NCBI GenBank assembly: GCA_013368315.1
Contig: JAACJM010000090.1
Location: 1 to 64,000, forward strand
Source: Tetrapyrgos nigripes
Lineage: Eukaryota; Basidiomycota; Agaricomycetes; Agaricales; Campanellaceae
Length of the DNA: 64,000 bases
Reading direction: 5' to 3'
The notes under the pieces are model-generated. The model was given only the letters and a program-made list of their open reading frames with translations, was not told where the DNA came from and searched no databases. Made by a program: the position numbers and the translations under genes. Shown here one piece after another: positions 12,230-24,033 of the stretch; position 1 is the stretch's first letter, and every line of letters begins with the position of its first letter.

Positions 12230-12960
12230 CTGACCACGAATTTTTGAAAGAGCTAATCATCATGCTTTCGCTCTGACGGATTTCCCGCAGGAAAAGAATA
12301 GGATATCACGGGAAGCCCTGAAACAGCGACTACCCTGGGTTTATTGAGCGATGAGAGATGAAGGCACACTACACAAGCACATAGTAGAGTCAAAAATGGG
12401 AGAGGGCGGGTAACGCGAAACGTAGACTGAATAAAGTGATAGACTCGTGAGTAAGGAAAAGAAGCAGGGAATGATGAGATCAGAGATACGTACCCGAGAG
12501 ACTCGTGAGTGGGGAACGAAGGCAGGGAATGAGGATGGGAGTCTCTCGGGGGGACACTATATATTTACACACGGAGAGAAACAAGAGATTACCCTTGATT
12601 CAGAAATTGTAAAGCGATAAGACAGAAGAAGAGTAAACGAGGAGAAGTAATATGATTTTTTTAAGGAGAAAATGGAGATCATGAATAGAAAAGGAGAAAT
12701 GAGACAAGCATGATTTTTGGGAGAGGAGGATCATGCCTACGGCAGGCAGATGCGAGAGCCACTGAGGCTTTAGTCGCGGAGACGAGTGATTAGCCACGGA
12801 GGCGTAGAAGGAGAAATGTGGACAGCCCGGAGGTCCTACACACGTCCTACACACGGAGCGATGTATGAATTTAGGGAAACGAAATAAAAGGACGAACTCA
12901 CAGCGAAGAGTAGTCTTTTGTAAAGGATCTTTAAAATACAAGAAACCGGAAACAAATATA
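12230..12960 (+). repeat. Repeat A, copy 1 (LTR-like)
   Basis: This copy shares an ordered set of words with 41.08-41.65 kb and, reversed, 62.5-63.17 kb. These are CTAATCATC near the start, GAAGCCCTGAAACAGCGACT, GAGAGACTCGTGAG, then GTCCT and ACTCACAGCG, and lastly TTTTGTAAAGGATCTTTAAAA. Inside the flanking CTAATCATC the unit begins TG and ends CA, as LTRs do. No coding potential is seen. It could be a solo LTR or a non-autonomous element; no protein partner in the window decides this. Confidence 0.7.
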
Positions 12961-13365
12961 GATGCTTGTCCGCATGAATTGTTCGGTGAAGCTGGCTGTC
13001 TTTTTCCCCTCAATCTCACACGTCGACTCAGGAAGCGACATCTGAACTGAGCTCAGGTTTAAAACAGGGGGTTGGTCTCAGCGCGAGTGGTAAACTGCCG
13101 AAGTCGGAAAATGAGCGATTTTCGCATGGAATTTCACTGGCAAGGTAACAGCCGATGAGGTCATGATTGCGTCTTGATATTGAGCGCTATCCGTTTACAG
13201 TCCGCTATATCTTACCTCTTTGGGCAGTGAATCCTTGATGTTCGAGAAACAGGGACCTAGGAGTCAGGAGTCTGGAATCCCGAGACTGAGACTTGATTTA
13301 TTTACAAGGCAGTGATTGAAACAAGCGACTGTCGAAAACGAACAAGACAAATCCCTATACTTCTC

Positions 13366-13374
13366 TATATAAAT
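13366..13374 (+). promoter_or_regulatory. TATA-like box of the second esterase
   Basis: TATATAAAT lies 50-58 bp upstream of the ATG at 13424, a normal distance for a fungal core promoter with a short leader. The inverted pseudogene copy retains a shortened TATATAA at the matching position near 56742. Confidence 0.5.
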
Positions 13375-13423
13375 CCAACCCTCTTCTACGTCTAATTCAT
13401 CGTCTCATCCCCCTCCCACTACC

Positions 13424-15167
13424 ATGATCATGCATCAAGCGACAAAGACACGTTTACGAAACATCCTTACGGTCTTCACCGTTGTGGGTGTCTTCCTCTA
13501 TGTATCTCACAGACACCTCGAAACCTTCAGCGTTTACATCCTCGACCATTCCCCCGACAGCGATAACCCTATCATTCCCATCCTCGACAACAAACTCGAA
13601 TTCGAAACAACTACCTCTTCCTCATCCAACTCTCTACCTCCACCTTCAGGCCAAGATGTCGACGTTCAAAAGTACGGCCCCTTTTGCCCATCCGACAAGT
13701 GCGCTCAGGGCCATTGGGTACCTCGTGTCCCGCGTTTCGAAACTTATGAGCAAGCCGAGAACGCAATCAACACTGCGTACAACAAGAACGGCGAGGATCG
13801 TGGATTCAGAATGCCAGACGTTGAACTTGAACCTGAGCCAGTCACGATCACCGAGGAACAGAGGAGAGAGCGCATACTGGAGATCTCAAATTGGGTTTGG
13901 AAGCCTCAATTTGGAGAGGTGATTCCATTCAATGTGGAAGAATTCGTTCTTAAATTGTTGAAGAGTCCTGGAGGAATGTTCCTCGTAGGAGGTGGGTGCA
14001 TATCTTCGTTTCCATCTTTTGATATCATGGTAATCTTGTACAAAATGCAGATTCTCTGACTACTCACCACTTCCTCACCATCTTTCACCGAATCTCTCAG
14101 GCTGATTTCAAACTAGATGCCTACGCCGAGGATGGGCCTTTCAAAGGTCACCCCTATGTTGTCCAATACAACCTCGACGTCAACCATCCTCGCAATCAAG
14201 CTCTCATCAACATGGCTGGCATTCCTGCTTCTCGTGCTAGTCGACCCATCCTTACGCATGTCGTCGCTCACGTGTTGACGACTCCGAAAGAGATGAATAA
14301 GATCTTCAGGACGGATTGGGAGTATGTCCATAACCACCATTTTGCCCAGGTGGAAGGCTGGCAGGACTTTCTTGCGGAAAAGACCAGACCAAGGGAGGGA
14401 GAAGTGTCAATCACGGAGGATAATTTGGTGATTGTCAATACGGGAGCGCATGTGAGTCTTGTCTCATTTCATCGTTTCTTTACGAATACTGACTGGCGCT
14501 CGTTCCTTCTAGTGGAGTCGGTCCACATTACACGGATACGTCGGAAAACAGTCTGATCGTGCAGCTTTCAGTAGAAAAATCGAGCATGGCCATTCTGTAA
14601 TGGTTTGTACATCCATCTTTCATTCTTTTTATGATACTAACTGCTTCTTCCGCGCTTATAGATCAAAACAATGATAGCAAGCATGGCGTCTCTTTCCCAA
14701 ACCACCGTCTTCTTCCGATCCACCTCCCCCGGTCATTCCTCTTGCATGCAACACTATCGGCCCTTCTCCTCCATCGAGGCAGCAAAAGATTTCACCGAGA
14801 AGCCAGAGAACAACAAGGAAACGACAGAGCAGTGGTGGGATTGGGATATGTTCGCTTCCAGAAATGAAATGTGGCGAGCAGAAATCAAGAAGTACGAGGA
14901 AGAGAGAAATGCCAATAATTGGAATGGCAAGGGATCGAAATGGGTCTATCTCGATTTTTGGCAAATGGATCTTCAGAGAGCCGATGCGCACAGCGGGTAT
15001 TGGGACTGTTTGCACTGTGAGTGTCCTGTCGTTCTCTAGTATTCCTGAGCTGACACTTACACCCACCTTGGATAGATATTGTACCATTCGAGTTCAAGGA
15101 ATGGACGGATATGATATTCCACTATTTGTTCGTGGAAGAACGTCTGAAGGAGAGGCAGCCGCACTAG
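13424..15167 (+). CDS. PC-esterase type II membrane protein, copy 2
   Basis: Five exons, 13424-13991, 14051-14451, 14513-14602, 14662-15016 and 15076-15167, give 1506 nt and 501 aa with the same intron phases as the 9.8-kb gene. The protein has one N-terminal anchor (LTVFTVVGVFLYV) and the FCPSDKCAQGHWVPR cysteine segment. The GDS motif spans intron 1 (VGG-DSLTTHH), followed by NTGAHWSR, FFRSTSPGHSSC, and the HSGYWDCLHY box carrying the DxxH pair. A second in-frame ATG lies two codons in. The gene is a tandem paralogue of copy 1. A predicted role in O-acetyl transfer or removal on secreted or wall polysaccharide follows from the family, not from direct evidence. Confidence 0.86.
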
Positions 15168-16234
15168 ACACATGGTTAGCGCGTATTGTGCTGCTAGAGG
15201 GTCCCGTTGTCTTCTCTGTTCGCGTATTTGCTTGTTGTCGATCTGCTTTGACTCGTGCTTCATTATAAGTTCTTTTATCATCATTGGTGTATCATTATCA
15301 CTTATCAATAAGGAATTCGTATACTTCTTAAGTTGGAACAACATCTTGTATAACCCTCAACTCAAGCTCCATCATGGATAGACCCATTCGTGACTCTCTT
15401 GAAAAACCAACTCCAACTCCAACTTTTCCCTCCTCTTTCCGCACAAAAACGCGGCTACTAATATGTCGGTGCGGGCCACTGTATACAGCGGCAGGTACGA
15501 GTCCTCATCCCATTGCATAAAATGCAATAGACTCTGAAGAGGCCATGGACTAGGCACTGGTCACTGGTTCGTTGCTCGACGAAAGTTGAAACTTGACGGA
15601 GAATTTGCGGAGAAGCTCGGTGCCGAGTCTGCCGAGCTGACGGAATAGGATATATTTTCCCGGGATACGAAAAATGCGGCCATTTGAGCTCACAATAAGA
15701 CTCGTCTTATAAATAGGACTCGTAATCCATTTGTTGAAGAAGCTGACCCAGGAAGAGAAGCTGAAGATGAACATGGAGATTGAGAAAAGGAACGCGTTAA
15801 AGAGAAAGGAGCTGGTGTGAAGGGCAGAGTCATATGACGCACTGAAATACTTAGTGTGCTTTCCCTAGTGCCAGTATTTCTTTCAGTCCTGCATTTTCTC
15901 TGACTGCCAAATTCATTTATGAACTGCTCCAAATACTATGGGACACCTCTGTACGTACTACCGCAATACAGACGGTAAACCTGGTGGAATTTGGATCCTA
16001 TTCGTGCGGCGCTATTAATCTTGTACTTAACTTCTGATTCTATGTAGGTAGTGTTCCGACTTTCTTATTTGATATGTTGCTTTTGGCGGCTATTTAACTC
16101 CTTTGTATTCTTCGCCGTCCCCGAAACAGATTGTCGATTATGTAGCTATGTAGTTGATAGTCCCAGGAACGATGATGTATTAGATAGGGATGCTTCTCGA
16201 AACCCGGCATTCGGCACTTAGACCATGGTCGTGG
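15168..16234. other. Intergenic, nothing recognised
   Basis: No supported gene. The first 90 bp still align with the inverted esterase pseudogene near 53.92-54.01 kb, so they belonged to the duplicated segment. Confidence 0.4.
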
Positions 16235-18593
16235 TACAGTAGACTCTGTCATAACGCATACCCCAAGGTTACAGGCCCAAGGTATGCACTATGGGGGAGT
16301 ATGCACTAAGAAGGAGTCTGATAAAATTGGACCCAAATCGGCTAATGGTAACAAGGGTACTATTTTATCAAAAGTTACATAGCTGTAGTACCTACGCAGA
16401 AGAGAAGAAATCAGTAATCTGTGTGTCTACCATGTTTTGAGTCTCCTCCAAACGAGTCTGACGTCCGAAAGAAGTAAGGATGGCCTCCATTTTCTGAGCA
16501 TATGGATCCTCCATGCTACGAACAAATTCCTGAATGACGGACACAGCCTGTAGAGCCTCACGATGACTAGGGCGAGGCTGTACAGGAGCATCGTCGTCGA
16601 CATCATCATCACCACCATTAATCTCGGCCAACAGCTGGGCATCCCTAGACTTTATTACGGCATTGTGAATCCCCTCCAAATCACTGTCCTCGTTCATGTA
16701 ATTGACCTCCTTGTCCAGATTCAAAAGAGACTCAATTGTCATCCTGTTTTGCCTCTGGAGAGCCCCAGTGGCCTGGAGAGCATCTAGAGTCTCGTTGAGC
16801 TCAACTTCAACATCAGAAGAAGTGTTGAGAAGAGAAGTGGTGGGAAGCGAGACTGGCTCAGAGACAGCAGCAGTGTTGGAGGAATCTGGAAGGATACTGG
16901 CCTTATGAAAGCAGTTGGCTATTGTTGTACAATCAACTGCCTTCCAGGCCTCGTCAGCAATGCGCATTGCTTCGAGCTGGTTGATATTGTAGATTTGGGA
17001 AGGGGTAGTGCCAGAGTCATATAGGTCAATAGCCTGTTGGAAGTAACAATGATGGTAGTGAGCCTTGAAAGTGCAAATGATGCCTTGGTCACAAGGTTGG
17101 ACATGAGCCGTTAAGTTAGGTTCAAAGTTGATGACTTGGATGCATTCGAGGTCTTCAGGAGGAATATGACCAGAGAAGTTGTCCTGAAGGAGAAGAATCT
17201 TTTGATTCTTCTCCTTCAGTTTGTGATCCCACTCCCTAATCCATTCCTGATAAAGGACAGTGGTCATCCACACCTTGGCATTGTTACAATACCTAAAACC
17301 AAGCTGGGTACCACTTTTGTTTTCAGAAGCATGAGGCTTCTTAGCCTTTCCAATGATGAAAGCCTCCAACTTTTCAGAGCCATCCGCGTTCGCCATGAGA
17401 GCATATGTCAAATGAACTTTGCTCCCTTTTACACCAGATTGGCTTTGATCAGCCAGCCCAGAGTCAGGAGGCATGCTAAAACTGGGTTAAACTTCTTCTC
17501 TTCTCTGCAAAAAGCAGATACACACGCATAGAAAAGCCCAGTCTCATCCATATTGAAGATGTCCTTCAACCTATACCCATACTGCTTGATGAGCTGCTGG
17601 ATCTGTTTCCGCTCAGCATCAACAACTTCAGAAGAGGCTGACACCGCCTCTCCATGCCTTCTGAAGTTTTTTAGGTTGTACCGGTCCTTCAAACTTGTCA
17701 GCCAACCGTCACTCAAGTTCAGCCTATCTTCCTGCACTATCCCACATAGGTCTGCAAATGCTGTCCACTTTTGACAAAGAACCTCACCGGTCAAGTTGAT
17801 TTTGTCGCCCATAGCATTTGAAACCCATAGGTCCATCATCTCCATCACATCCGGATGCTGAGTCTGACGTGCATGCTTTGTTTTGGATCGGTATGTTGAA
17901 TTCTGTGTGTCATACCTGCATGCCTGCGTGTCGGTTGTATATAAGCACTATATATTTAAGTCTTCTAAATATGCATACTTTAACTTTGTTTCCAGACTTA
18001 GAGGTTGATTGTTTGATTTCCAACGGGAATACAGGGCTATGCATACTTCAGTACCCTAGAAAAGAGAGCATAATGCCTCTGAGAGCTAATTTCTGCTTCA
18101 TTTTTTGTATCAATCCTGTACCTTGAGCCTAATATTATGAACTATGAGTACTACGCCTTGATTTACAATCAAAGACGAGTATTCTGAGTCAATTTCTGCA
18201 TTCAAAGACTGACACGCAGGCCTGAGGACAGATGCTCCGATGTATTGAGTGACACGCAGATCGATCAGGTGACACGCAGATCGATCGGGCCGGCACGCAG
18301 GTCACATGTACCTGCATGCCACCTGCATGCCCGTCCCAGAGTTGTCAAAATGGATATTTGCGCCATAATGAGCACAATACGAGACCTGTCCTACATGTAG
18401 CTGACTCAACAAGTCAAATCAATTTGAAATTCGGGTTTTTCAATGAGTTAAAAGCTGACACTGTCCTTTTCAAGTTACTTCCATACCCTTCTTGTTCAAC
18501 TCGCATTCCCTCTTAGCTCGCATTGAGTGTGTTTTGTGAGTATCTAATATTCATATATCTGGAGGCTGTTTTAATTCTTTTTGGCTCAGATCA

Positions 18594-18775
18594 TGAACAT
18601 AGGTCCACCGCTGTGGATTGATAAACCAGTCTGCATTATTGATGGCCACTATAAAGGATATTGTGGTTCTGTTTGTGATGTTCGGCCATTTCTAAACTGC
18701 AGTGGTCTACTGCTTCGAGTGGAACTTTGTACCGGGGCATTGATTAACTTCCTCCCTTCTAAAGATATGTACTAG
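18594..18775 (+). CDS. KOW-like cargo protein of E1, truncated
   Basis: The frame begins ATG at 18594 and ends TAG at 18773-18775 (60 aa). It aligns with the first exon of the cargo gene at 57627 (MNIG..PWI start, then a KOW-type stretch HYKGYCGSVCDVR, then CSGLLLRVEL). KOW motifs are small beta-barrel folds found in ribosomal proteins and Spt5. The second exon present in the 57-kb copy is missing here, so the protein is short or dead. Function unknown; being carried by a transposon is the notable point. Confidence 0.55.
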
Positions 18776-18786
18776 TAAACCTGATT

Positions 18787-19155
18787 AGAAATGGTATGTA
18801 CATGCATCCCATACATACACATACAGTACAGATAAAAAGGACATAGTGGTGGATGGTGCCATCAAGCATGGGGTACGTGCCTGATTGCGGAGTCGCCTAA
18901 TGGAGATGGCACACAGGAGCGCCACACAGAATTCATGCAACCGAGATTTCTCGAGTGTTCTTCCTTACTTCTAAGGAGTTGTAGTCGTAAATCTGAGTAT
19001 AAATGGTATGTACATGCATACTATACTTATACATAAGTACAGACAAAAAGGAAAGTAGTGATGGATGGTGCCATCAAGCATGGGCTACATGCCTGATTGC
19101 GGAGTCACCTAATGGGGATGGCACACAGGTGCGACACGCAGAATTCACGCAACCG
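18787..19155 (+). repeat. Tandem duplication of the E1 right end
   Basis: About 155 bp ending in the terminal repeat occurs twice, near 18787-18945 and 18995-19155. Both copies share GTATGTACATGCAT, GATGGTGCCATCAAGCATGG, GCCTGATTGCGGAGTC and CAGAATTCA(T/C)GCAACCG. Only the outer copy abuts the target duplication. Confidence 0.8.
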
Positions 19156-20399
19156 GTTTTGGATGGATAACGGTCGCGCCATTTTTGCTCCTCCTTCAAC
19201 CATTTTGAGATTCTATGCTGCTTCAACTTCAAGTTCGGGTATTTCTTGTCAAAGTGTTGGGCAGTTTTTGTCTGGTTTTTACCACTGTGCTTGTGGAACC
19301 AGTCAAGAATCTCGATACACTGGGCGAGGGTAGCAATTTCCTTGTGTTCAAATTCTGGTGCCTTTTCCTTAGCCCGCTTCTTCAAGCTGGTTCCCTGGTT
19401 TGTTTTCATCTCAGCAGGACCTGTCAACAGCATGTCAAAACCAGAAATTAATTGAAAGGTTGGTTGACGTACACTTTCTTTTTTTTGACACATTGTCACC
19501 ACTTATGATGCCAGCAAGGTCTTTCAAATGCGTAACAATGGCCTTCTCCTTCATGTCCAGCTGCTCAAGAGCACCCTCGTAATCTGAGGCTCTCTCTAAC
19601 TTTTCAACAACCAGTGTCTCGTCCACAACATTTCCATCACTGTCAAGCCATTCCTCTTCTTCATCCATAATCTTCTCCTTGCATGCCAGCCTAATGGTGA
19701 GATCCTTTCTTTTTGCATCGACGTGTTTCTCCAGTTCAGATAGACCTTTTTTCAAGGCTGCCAGAGGTTCAAGAGGCATGTGGGAGGTGACGAGGGAGGA
19801 CTCAGGGTCAGGCAGAGTACAATAAATTATGGTAAAATAGATTCTTTACAGTCAGTTGAGTCCTAGTAAGTGTAAAATTTTCTTTCGAGACCCTGAACAC
19901 CCCAAACCTGCTCCAAGTAAGAGGTCTGTGCACCTTCCATATAAGGAAGTTATGCCCTATGGTCTGGCCAAATGGGTATGCACTATACCTTATGGCCAAG
20001 GTATGCATTACACCATAGTAACCAAGGAGGTTACAGCCAAAAGGTATGCACTACTACAGAGTATGCGTTATGACAGCTATGCGTTATGACAGAGTCTACT
20101 GTAATAGAATCCTCCTCTCTATGAAATAGTACCATCCAGATTGTCTGGGGATTCTCACCAAGGACAAGTTAGATTTGCAAAAGGGATGATTTTGTGAAGA
20201 TGACTGTAAGGAAAATCCAGGTCAGCATGTGTACAAGGAGTAAAAGTGATAGACTGACCTTAGCAGAATATGCATGCATGGCCATAACTTGTGCGTTGAC
20301 AGGTTTGCATGCCAAGCAGTGACAAAAATAGTATGTATACATAGTAAACGTATGACAGATATACTATTAATGAAGTAAAAGAACAACACTCCACCTGTT

Positions 20400-20983
20400 C
20401 TCCCAGATGAAGTCATCGCCTTTCTCCAGGATGGCTGTAGCATGGCTTACAACATGGTTAGAGTTCCAATACTCTTACTAACATCTAATCCTCCCCCTCC
20501 CTCATTTTTCCATTGCCTGAACTTCATTGTCCTTTATGATAGTATCACCATCACCGTCCTTCACCGTCATCCTAACTTGATCCTCAAGCCAATGTTCTTT
20601 TACCCAAGGATATCTCTGAAAAATCGCTGTCGCTGCCACGTGCTTTGTTGGCCTGGTCCTCTATCTCCTGATAACGCTTTGCAAGTTCCTTCTCTTTGGG
20701 ACTTGTGTAAAAGTTACCACATCCACGAGGGGGGAGTCCAGCTCTCAATGAGGCTGTGTGAGAGACGGAGAGTATGTCAACATCCTTGAATTGAGGGAGG
20801 TGTGCGATGAAAAGCCTCGGGTAAGGATCTTTGAAGGATCCTGAGTATCTTCAAGTTAACTCTGGGAATCGTGCCAATAATCGCCTCTGTTAGAGTTTAT
20901 CAAGAGTTTATCTTAGTCTTGTCCACAGTATGATATGTAATAACAAGTAGACAGAACGATGACTCCACTATAAGTTCTAATTC
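20400..20983. repeat. Segment duplicated (inverted, diverged) at 51.24-52.66 kb
   Basis: Downstream of the F-box stop, 20560-20830 aligns in reverse with 52400-52660 (shared words ACCGTCCTTCAC, TAACTTGATCCTC, AGTTACCACATCCACGAGG). 20870-20983 aligns with 51245-51370. Broken frames are visible on the strand reading towards lower coordinates (LIESWT, AKKRAATANF-like in the 52-kb copy), so a decayed gene may lie here, but I cannot name it. Confidence 0.6.
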
Positions 20984-23811
20984 CTACGGAGATCCTTCAA
21001 AGCAAACATCAATCTTGAGTCCATTATTCCAGAGCAAACGCAACCTTTCATAACCTCCTGGTACTTTGCCATTGTTCTCCAAAACTGCTAAATTGACACT
21101 CTCCATGCATTTGAAAAAGTTGCCCTCAGTGTTGTTCGAAGCTGACTCGGAATTCCACCATGCACGGTTGCGTGAATTCTGCGTGTCGCTCCTGCATGCC
21201 GCATGTCATCTCCATTAGGCAAGTCCGATATATCCGCTGAGCTGTAAGCCTGTCTACACCCTTCGAGGTCCTTCATCAGTGCTTAAATCAAGTTGGGATT
21301 GCTGTACTGTGAGCTCAAAAAGTGAAGTCATGGTGGTATTAAGAAATAATCATGGAGAGCTCCGTAAGAACTTGAACATTGGTAATGTACCCGCAAATTC
21401 AAATGGGTAAGGGTATATGCAAACCAAGAAATAAATAGTATGGATTCAGTGATATGACGTTTGTTATACAGCATGAAGATGAGTGGAGAACGGAGACAAA
21501 GAAAGAAGGAACACATTTTAATTTCACCTAAATGCCTCACATTTCGTGGGTTATTTTCTGGAACAGAGTTTCGGACATACAATTAAAAATGGGCTGGGTT
21601 TTGTACATTGATGAGAGCTACACTGTGCAGTCGGAAAGTTGGTCTGAGGAGGACAAACTTCTCCGGCGGATGAGTCATTCAATTCATCGGACTCGGCGGC
21701 ACTCAGGCTGGCACGCAGGTGGCACGCAGACCGGCACGCAGGTACATGTGACCTGCATGTCGTCCCAATAGATCTGCGTGCCATCAGCTAAAGCTGAGTG
21801 TCCACTCTCACTCTTCGTTCATAAGACAATGAAAAATCTCAACTGGCACTCGGAACTGTGATTTTCACTTCAGAAAATAGAGAAAACTATTCATGGGTCT
21901 CACTGGGCAAGGTCAGAATGGAAGAAAGCAGTCAATTTTTGCCTTAAGGCATGCCTTCAGCTATTCATCAGCTAAGGGTCTGCATGTCCTGTGTGCCACT
22001 CTTTGAGGTTGAGAAACTGGGAAATCTTGTCAAGCTAGATTTCGAGATAATACAGGTGAATGATAAATTTCCCATCTAGAGACATCTTTTATACAAAATC
22101 AGCAATGTGTTGCCTTGGACTTAACTTCAGTAGAGTCCTTAATACCTATTTCATGGCCCTTGCACTCAGAATAATACATTTTGTCTTGTAAATGGGTAGG
22201 AAAAGATCATAATGAGCTGAAATACATGGAATCACAAGATATACCCTGACACGCAGGCACGCAGGCATGACCCGCAGAATTCAACATACCGCGTCGTGCA
22301 TCTATCATTGAAACGAATTTCTCCGGACTGAACGTTTGTCCCCGAGTCTTGATCTTCAGGGAGAGAAGGTTTGGAAGAAGGACGGGGTCATTTGGACTAG
22401 GAGAGTCCATGGCAGCGAATAAAGCATCGCTGACAAAGGGCGATGACATGGGAGAGGTCTGAACAAGACCAAGTCGGCTAATGGATGGCATGAGTCGCAA
22501 GAGAGTGATAAGCGTCATGTCGTCAAATGGCATATTGCGGACGCCAAGGGAGTCGATGTTACATTTGGAACGTGTGATCAATCCGCTGATTTTATCAACT
22601 GGAATGGGGATGGGAACGACTAAGCCAAGCGATTTGACTCTGTTGTCCTTCGGACCCTCAAGAAACATTGTATTGAGTGCAGGCGTCGTCAGAAGGTCGA
22701 GGAGAGGTTCCCAGTGCTTCCAAACGGATGAAAAGCGTTCATCGATGAATGAGAACTCCAGGACCTTGAGTGATCGGAGGATAATGGGGGTATCAGAGAC
22801 GTGGCAAGCGCTCAGGCTAATACCATTCCCTGATGGACTCGGAATTGCATATGAGAAATCCATCTCACCCAGTGTTAGGCGGACGACATTCGGGCAGGTA
22901 TGTAGCAGTGAGACCACGTCCCCAATTACCATGTATGCAATGGACAGAGTGGTAATCTTGTTAAAGGAGGCTCGGGCGAATAAATTGGCTGGGAACGGCC
23001 AACAACCTTCTCCAATCTGGCGGTCGTCGACGTGATACATGTTCAAAGCCCTCAGGCGAGGCGCATTCGTCAGGCCTTCAGCAATGAGAGAAAAAAGAGC
23101 TCCTTCCCCGCTGAAAGTAATCCTTTCAAGAATGGGAAACTCGCGTATGGCGGAGAATGAAGCAATTCTCTGAATTGGTTCAAAAACAGGTTCACCAATG
23201 ACCTCTATTCGAAGACATCTCCAACGGTGAGAATGCTGCACTACGGATGAGATGAATGCCTCGTTGGGAGTCTTCTCACAGCTCTGGAGCTCTAATCGGA
23301 CACGCAAAGGCGCCCGCCTCGATCTCTCCAAACAAAGCTCCAAACTAGAGCGGAACGAACAGGTGTCCGGAATGCTGGCACAAATGTTGATTCTAGACCA
23401 GAGTCTGGATGATGCTAGAGCGACGTTGCGCCAATGGTGGCAAACTGAGCCCAGAACAAATCCGGGAAGTCGCCAAATCCCGCAACTCGAATCGAATAAA
23501 TGCTCCGGGCAACAGAATAGAAATATCAGCTCTATTACGTCCTGAGGTAGAGAGCGGATTGGTGCAGTGAGAGAGCGACATCCGGCAAGGTATTTCTGCA
23601 GCTGCTGTCGTTTTTCCTTGGTAGCCTTGAGCGCCTGCTCTAGAACTAGAATATGGGCGTCGTAATTGGTGAGGTCGTTTTCCCCGTCAAGCAAAATGGA
23701 GATGTTGTTGGACCAGGTATGGTATCCAAAAGGAGAGCGAAGCTTTTGGGAAAGCTCTTCGGTGTGTATGACGACGCGAGGCGAAAAGGAGATGGGAATG
23801 GGAATTGACAT
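20984..23811 (-). pseudogene. F-box/leucine-rich protein gene, split by TIR element E2
   Basis: The minus-strand frame starts ATG at 23811. Residues about 84-140 form the F-box (PIRSLPQDVIELIF then VCHHWRNVALASSRLW), the Skp1-binding domain that recruits substrates to SCF ubiquitin ligases. Leucine-rich repeat-like segments follow, as in the large Agaricomycete F-box families. At 22292-22300 the frame meets a 1127-bp insertion and, read through, ends after 27 foreign residues at 22207. Beyond the insertion the coding sequence resumes at 21155 and ends TAG at 20984-20986. The two parts with one target copy total 1692 nt, exactly 564 codons. The interrupted gene probably makes only a C-terminally altered protein. 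Confidence 0.88.
21165..22291 (-). mobile_element. 9-bp-TSD TIR element E2
   Basis: The ends match those of E1 but in the opposite orientation: CGGTTGCGTGAATTCTGCG at 21165 and, reversed, CGGTATGTTGAATTCTGCG at 22291. Flanking 9-mers are CACCATGCA (21156-21164) and CGTCGTGCA (22292-22300). They differ at three positions, all transitions, so I read them as a decayed duplication; the exact restoration of the F-box frame supports this. The interior has GGCACGCAGGT words at 21.69-21.78 kb. I do not find the KOW-like gene here. Confidence 0.82.
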
Positions 23812-24033
23812 TGTGGTGGTCGTGGACGAAGAAGGTATTTGTCTTTCTTTTATTTTGTTTTATTTTATTGTCTGCCTAATATAGGCTTCAAATGTAGTGT
23901 TGAGCGCCGCGGGTCGAGCCTGACTCGGGCCAGACCCGCTACCTTTTTTGGAAGTCCGGAACAGAAGTAATTTGAATTTCGGCTTATGTGTGACTTCTAC
24001 GGGAGATAGGGGCTGATGAGTACTTCGAACCAC

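Larger units (their letters stand above)
17889..19155 (+). mobile_element. 9-bp-TSD TIR element E1 (MULE-like, non-autonomous)
   Basis: The element sits inside the pogo transposase and is flanked by a perfect 9-bp duplication GTTTTGGAT (17880-17888 and 19156-19164). The left end starts CGGTATGTTGAATTCTG; the reverse complement of the right end starts CGGTTGCGTGAATTCTG. The 21.2-kb and 57.1-kb elements carry the same pair of unequal ends. Inside are many GGCACGCAGGT-like words (18.2-18.36 kb) and a KOW-like gene but no transposase. Nine-bp duplications are typical of Mutator-like elements, so that assignment is an inference. Confidence 0.9.
16392..19779 (-). pseudogene. pogo-type transposase (CENP-B HTH plus DDE), split by an insertion
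   Basis: Exon 1 is 19779-19473 (coiled-coil-like, acidic). An intron 19472-19421 (GTACGT donor) leads to exon 2, which runs from 19420 to the insertion at 19155 and resumes at 17879 down to 17526. A 50-nt intron (17525-17476) precedes the last exon 17475-16392. Exon 2 holds a first helix-turn-helix (TAQHFDKKYPNLKLKQHRIS). After the insertion come the second CENP-B-type domain (WLTSLKDRYNLKNFRRHG) and the DDE domain. Its three acidic residues are seen in FNMDETGLF, LLQDNFSGH and VQPCDQGII. Apart from the insertion the frame is intact, so the copy was probably functional until then. Confidence 0.9.
16237..20101 (-). mobile_element. pogo/Tigger-like DNA transposon, interrupted
   Basis: Both ends carry the same 24-bp inverted repeat, beginning CAGTAGACTCTGTCATAACG, flanked by TA at 16235-16236 and 20102-20103. 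TA duplication and a CAGT start are the hallmark of Tc1/mariner-pogo elements. Subterminal GGTTACAGGC and AAGGTATGCACTA words recur inside both ends. The element encodes one transposase on the minus strand. Its length is 3865 bp, of which 1267 bp plus a 9-bp duplication is a later insertion, so the original element was about 2.6 kb. Confidence 0.93.

Noticed and set aside
17889..19155. E1 as an LTR or helicase element
   Set aside because: It has inverted, not direct, ends and a 9-bp duplication, with no RT, integrase or helicase.
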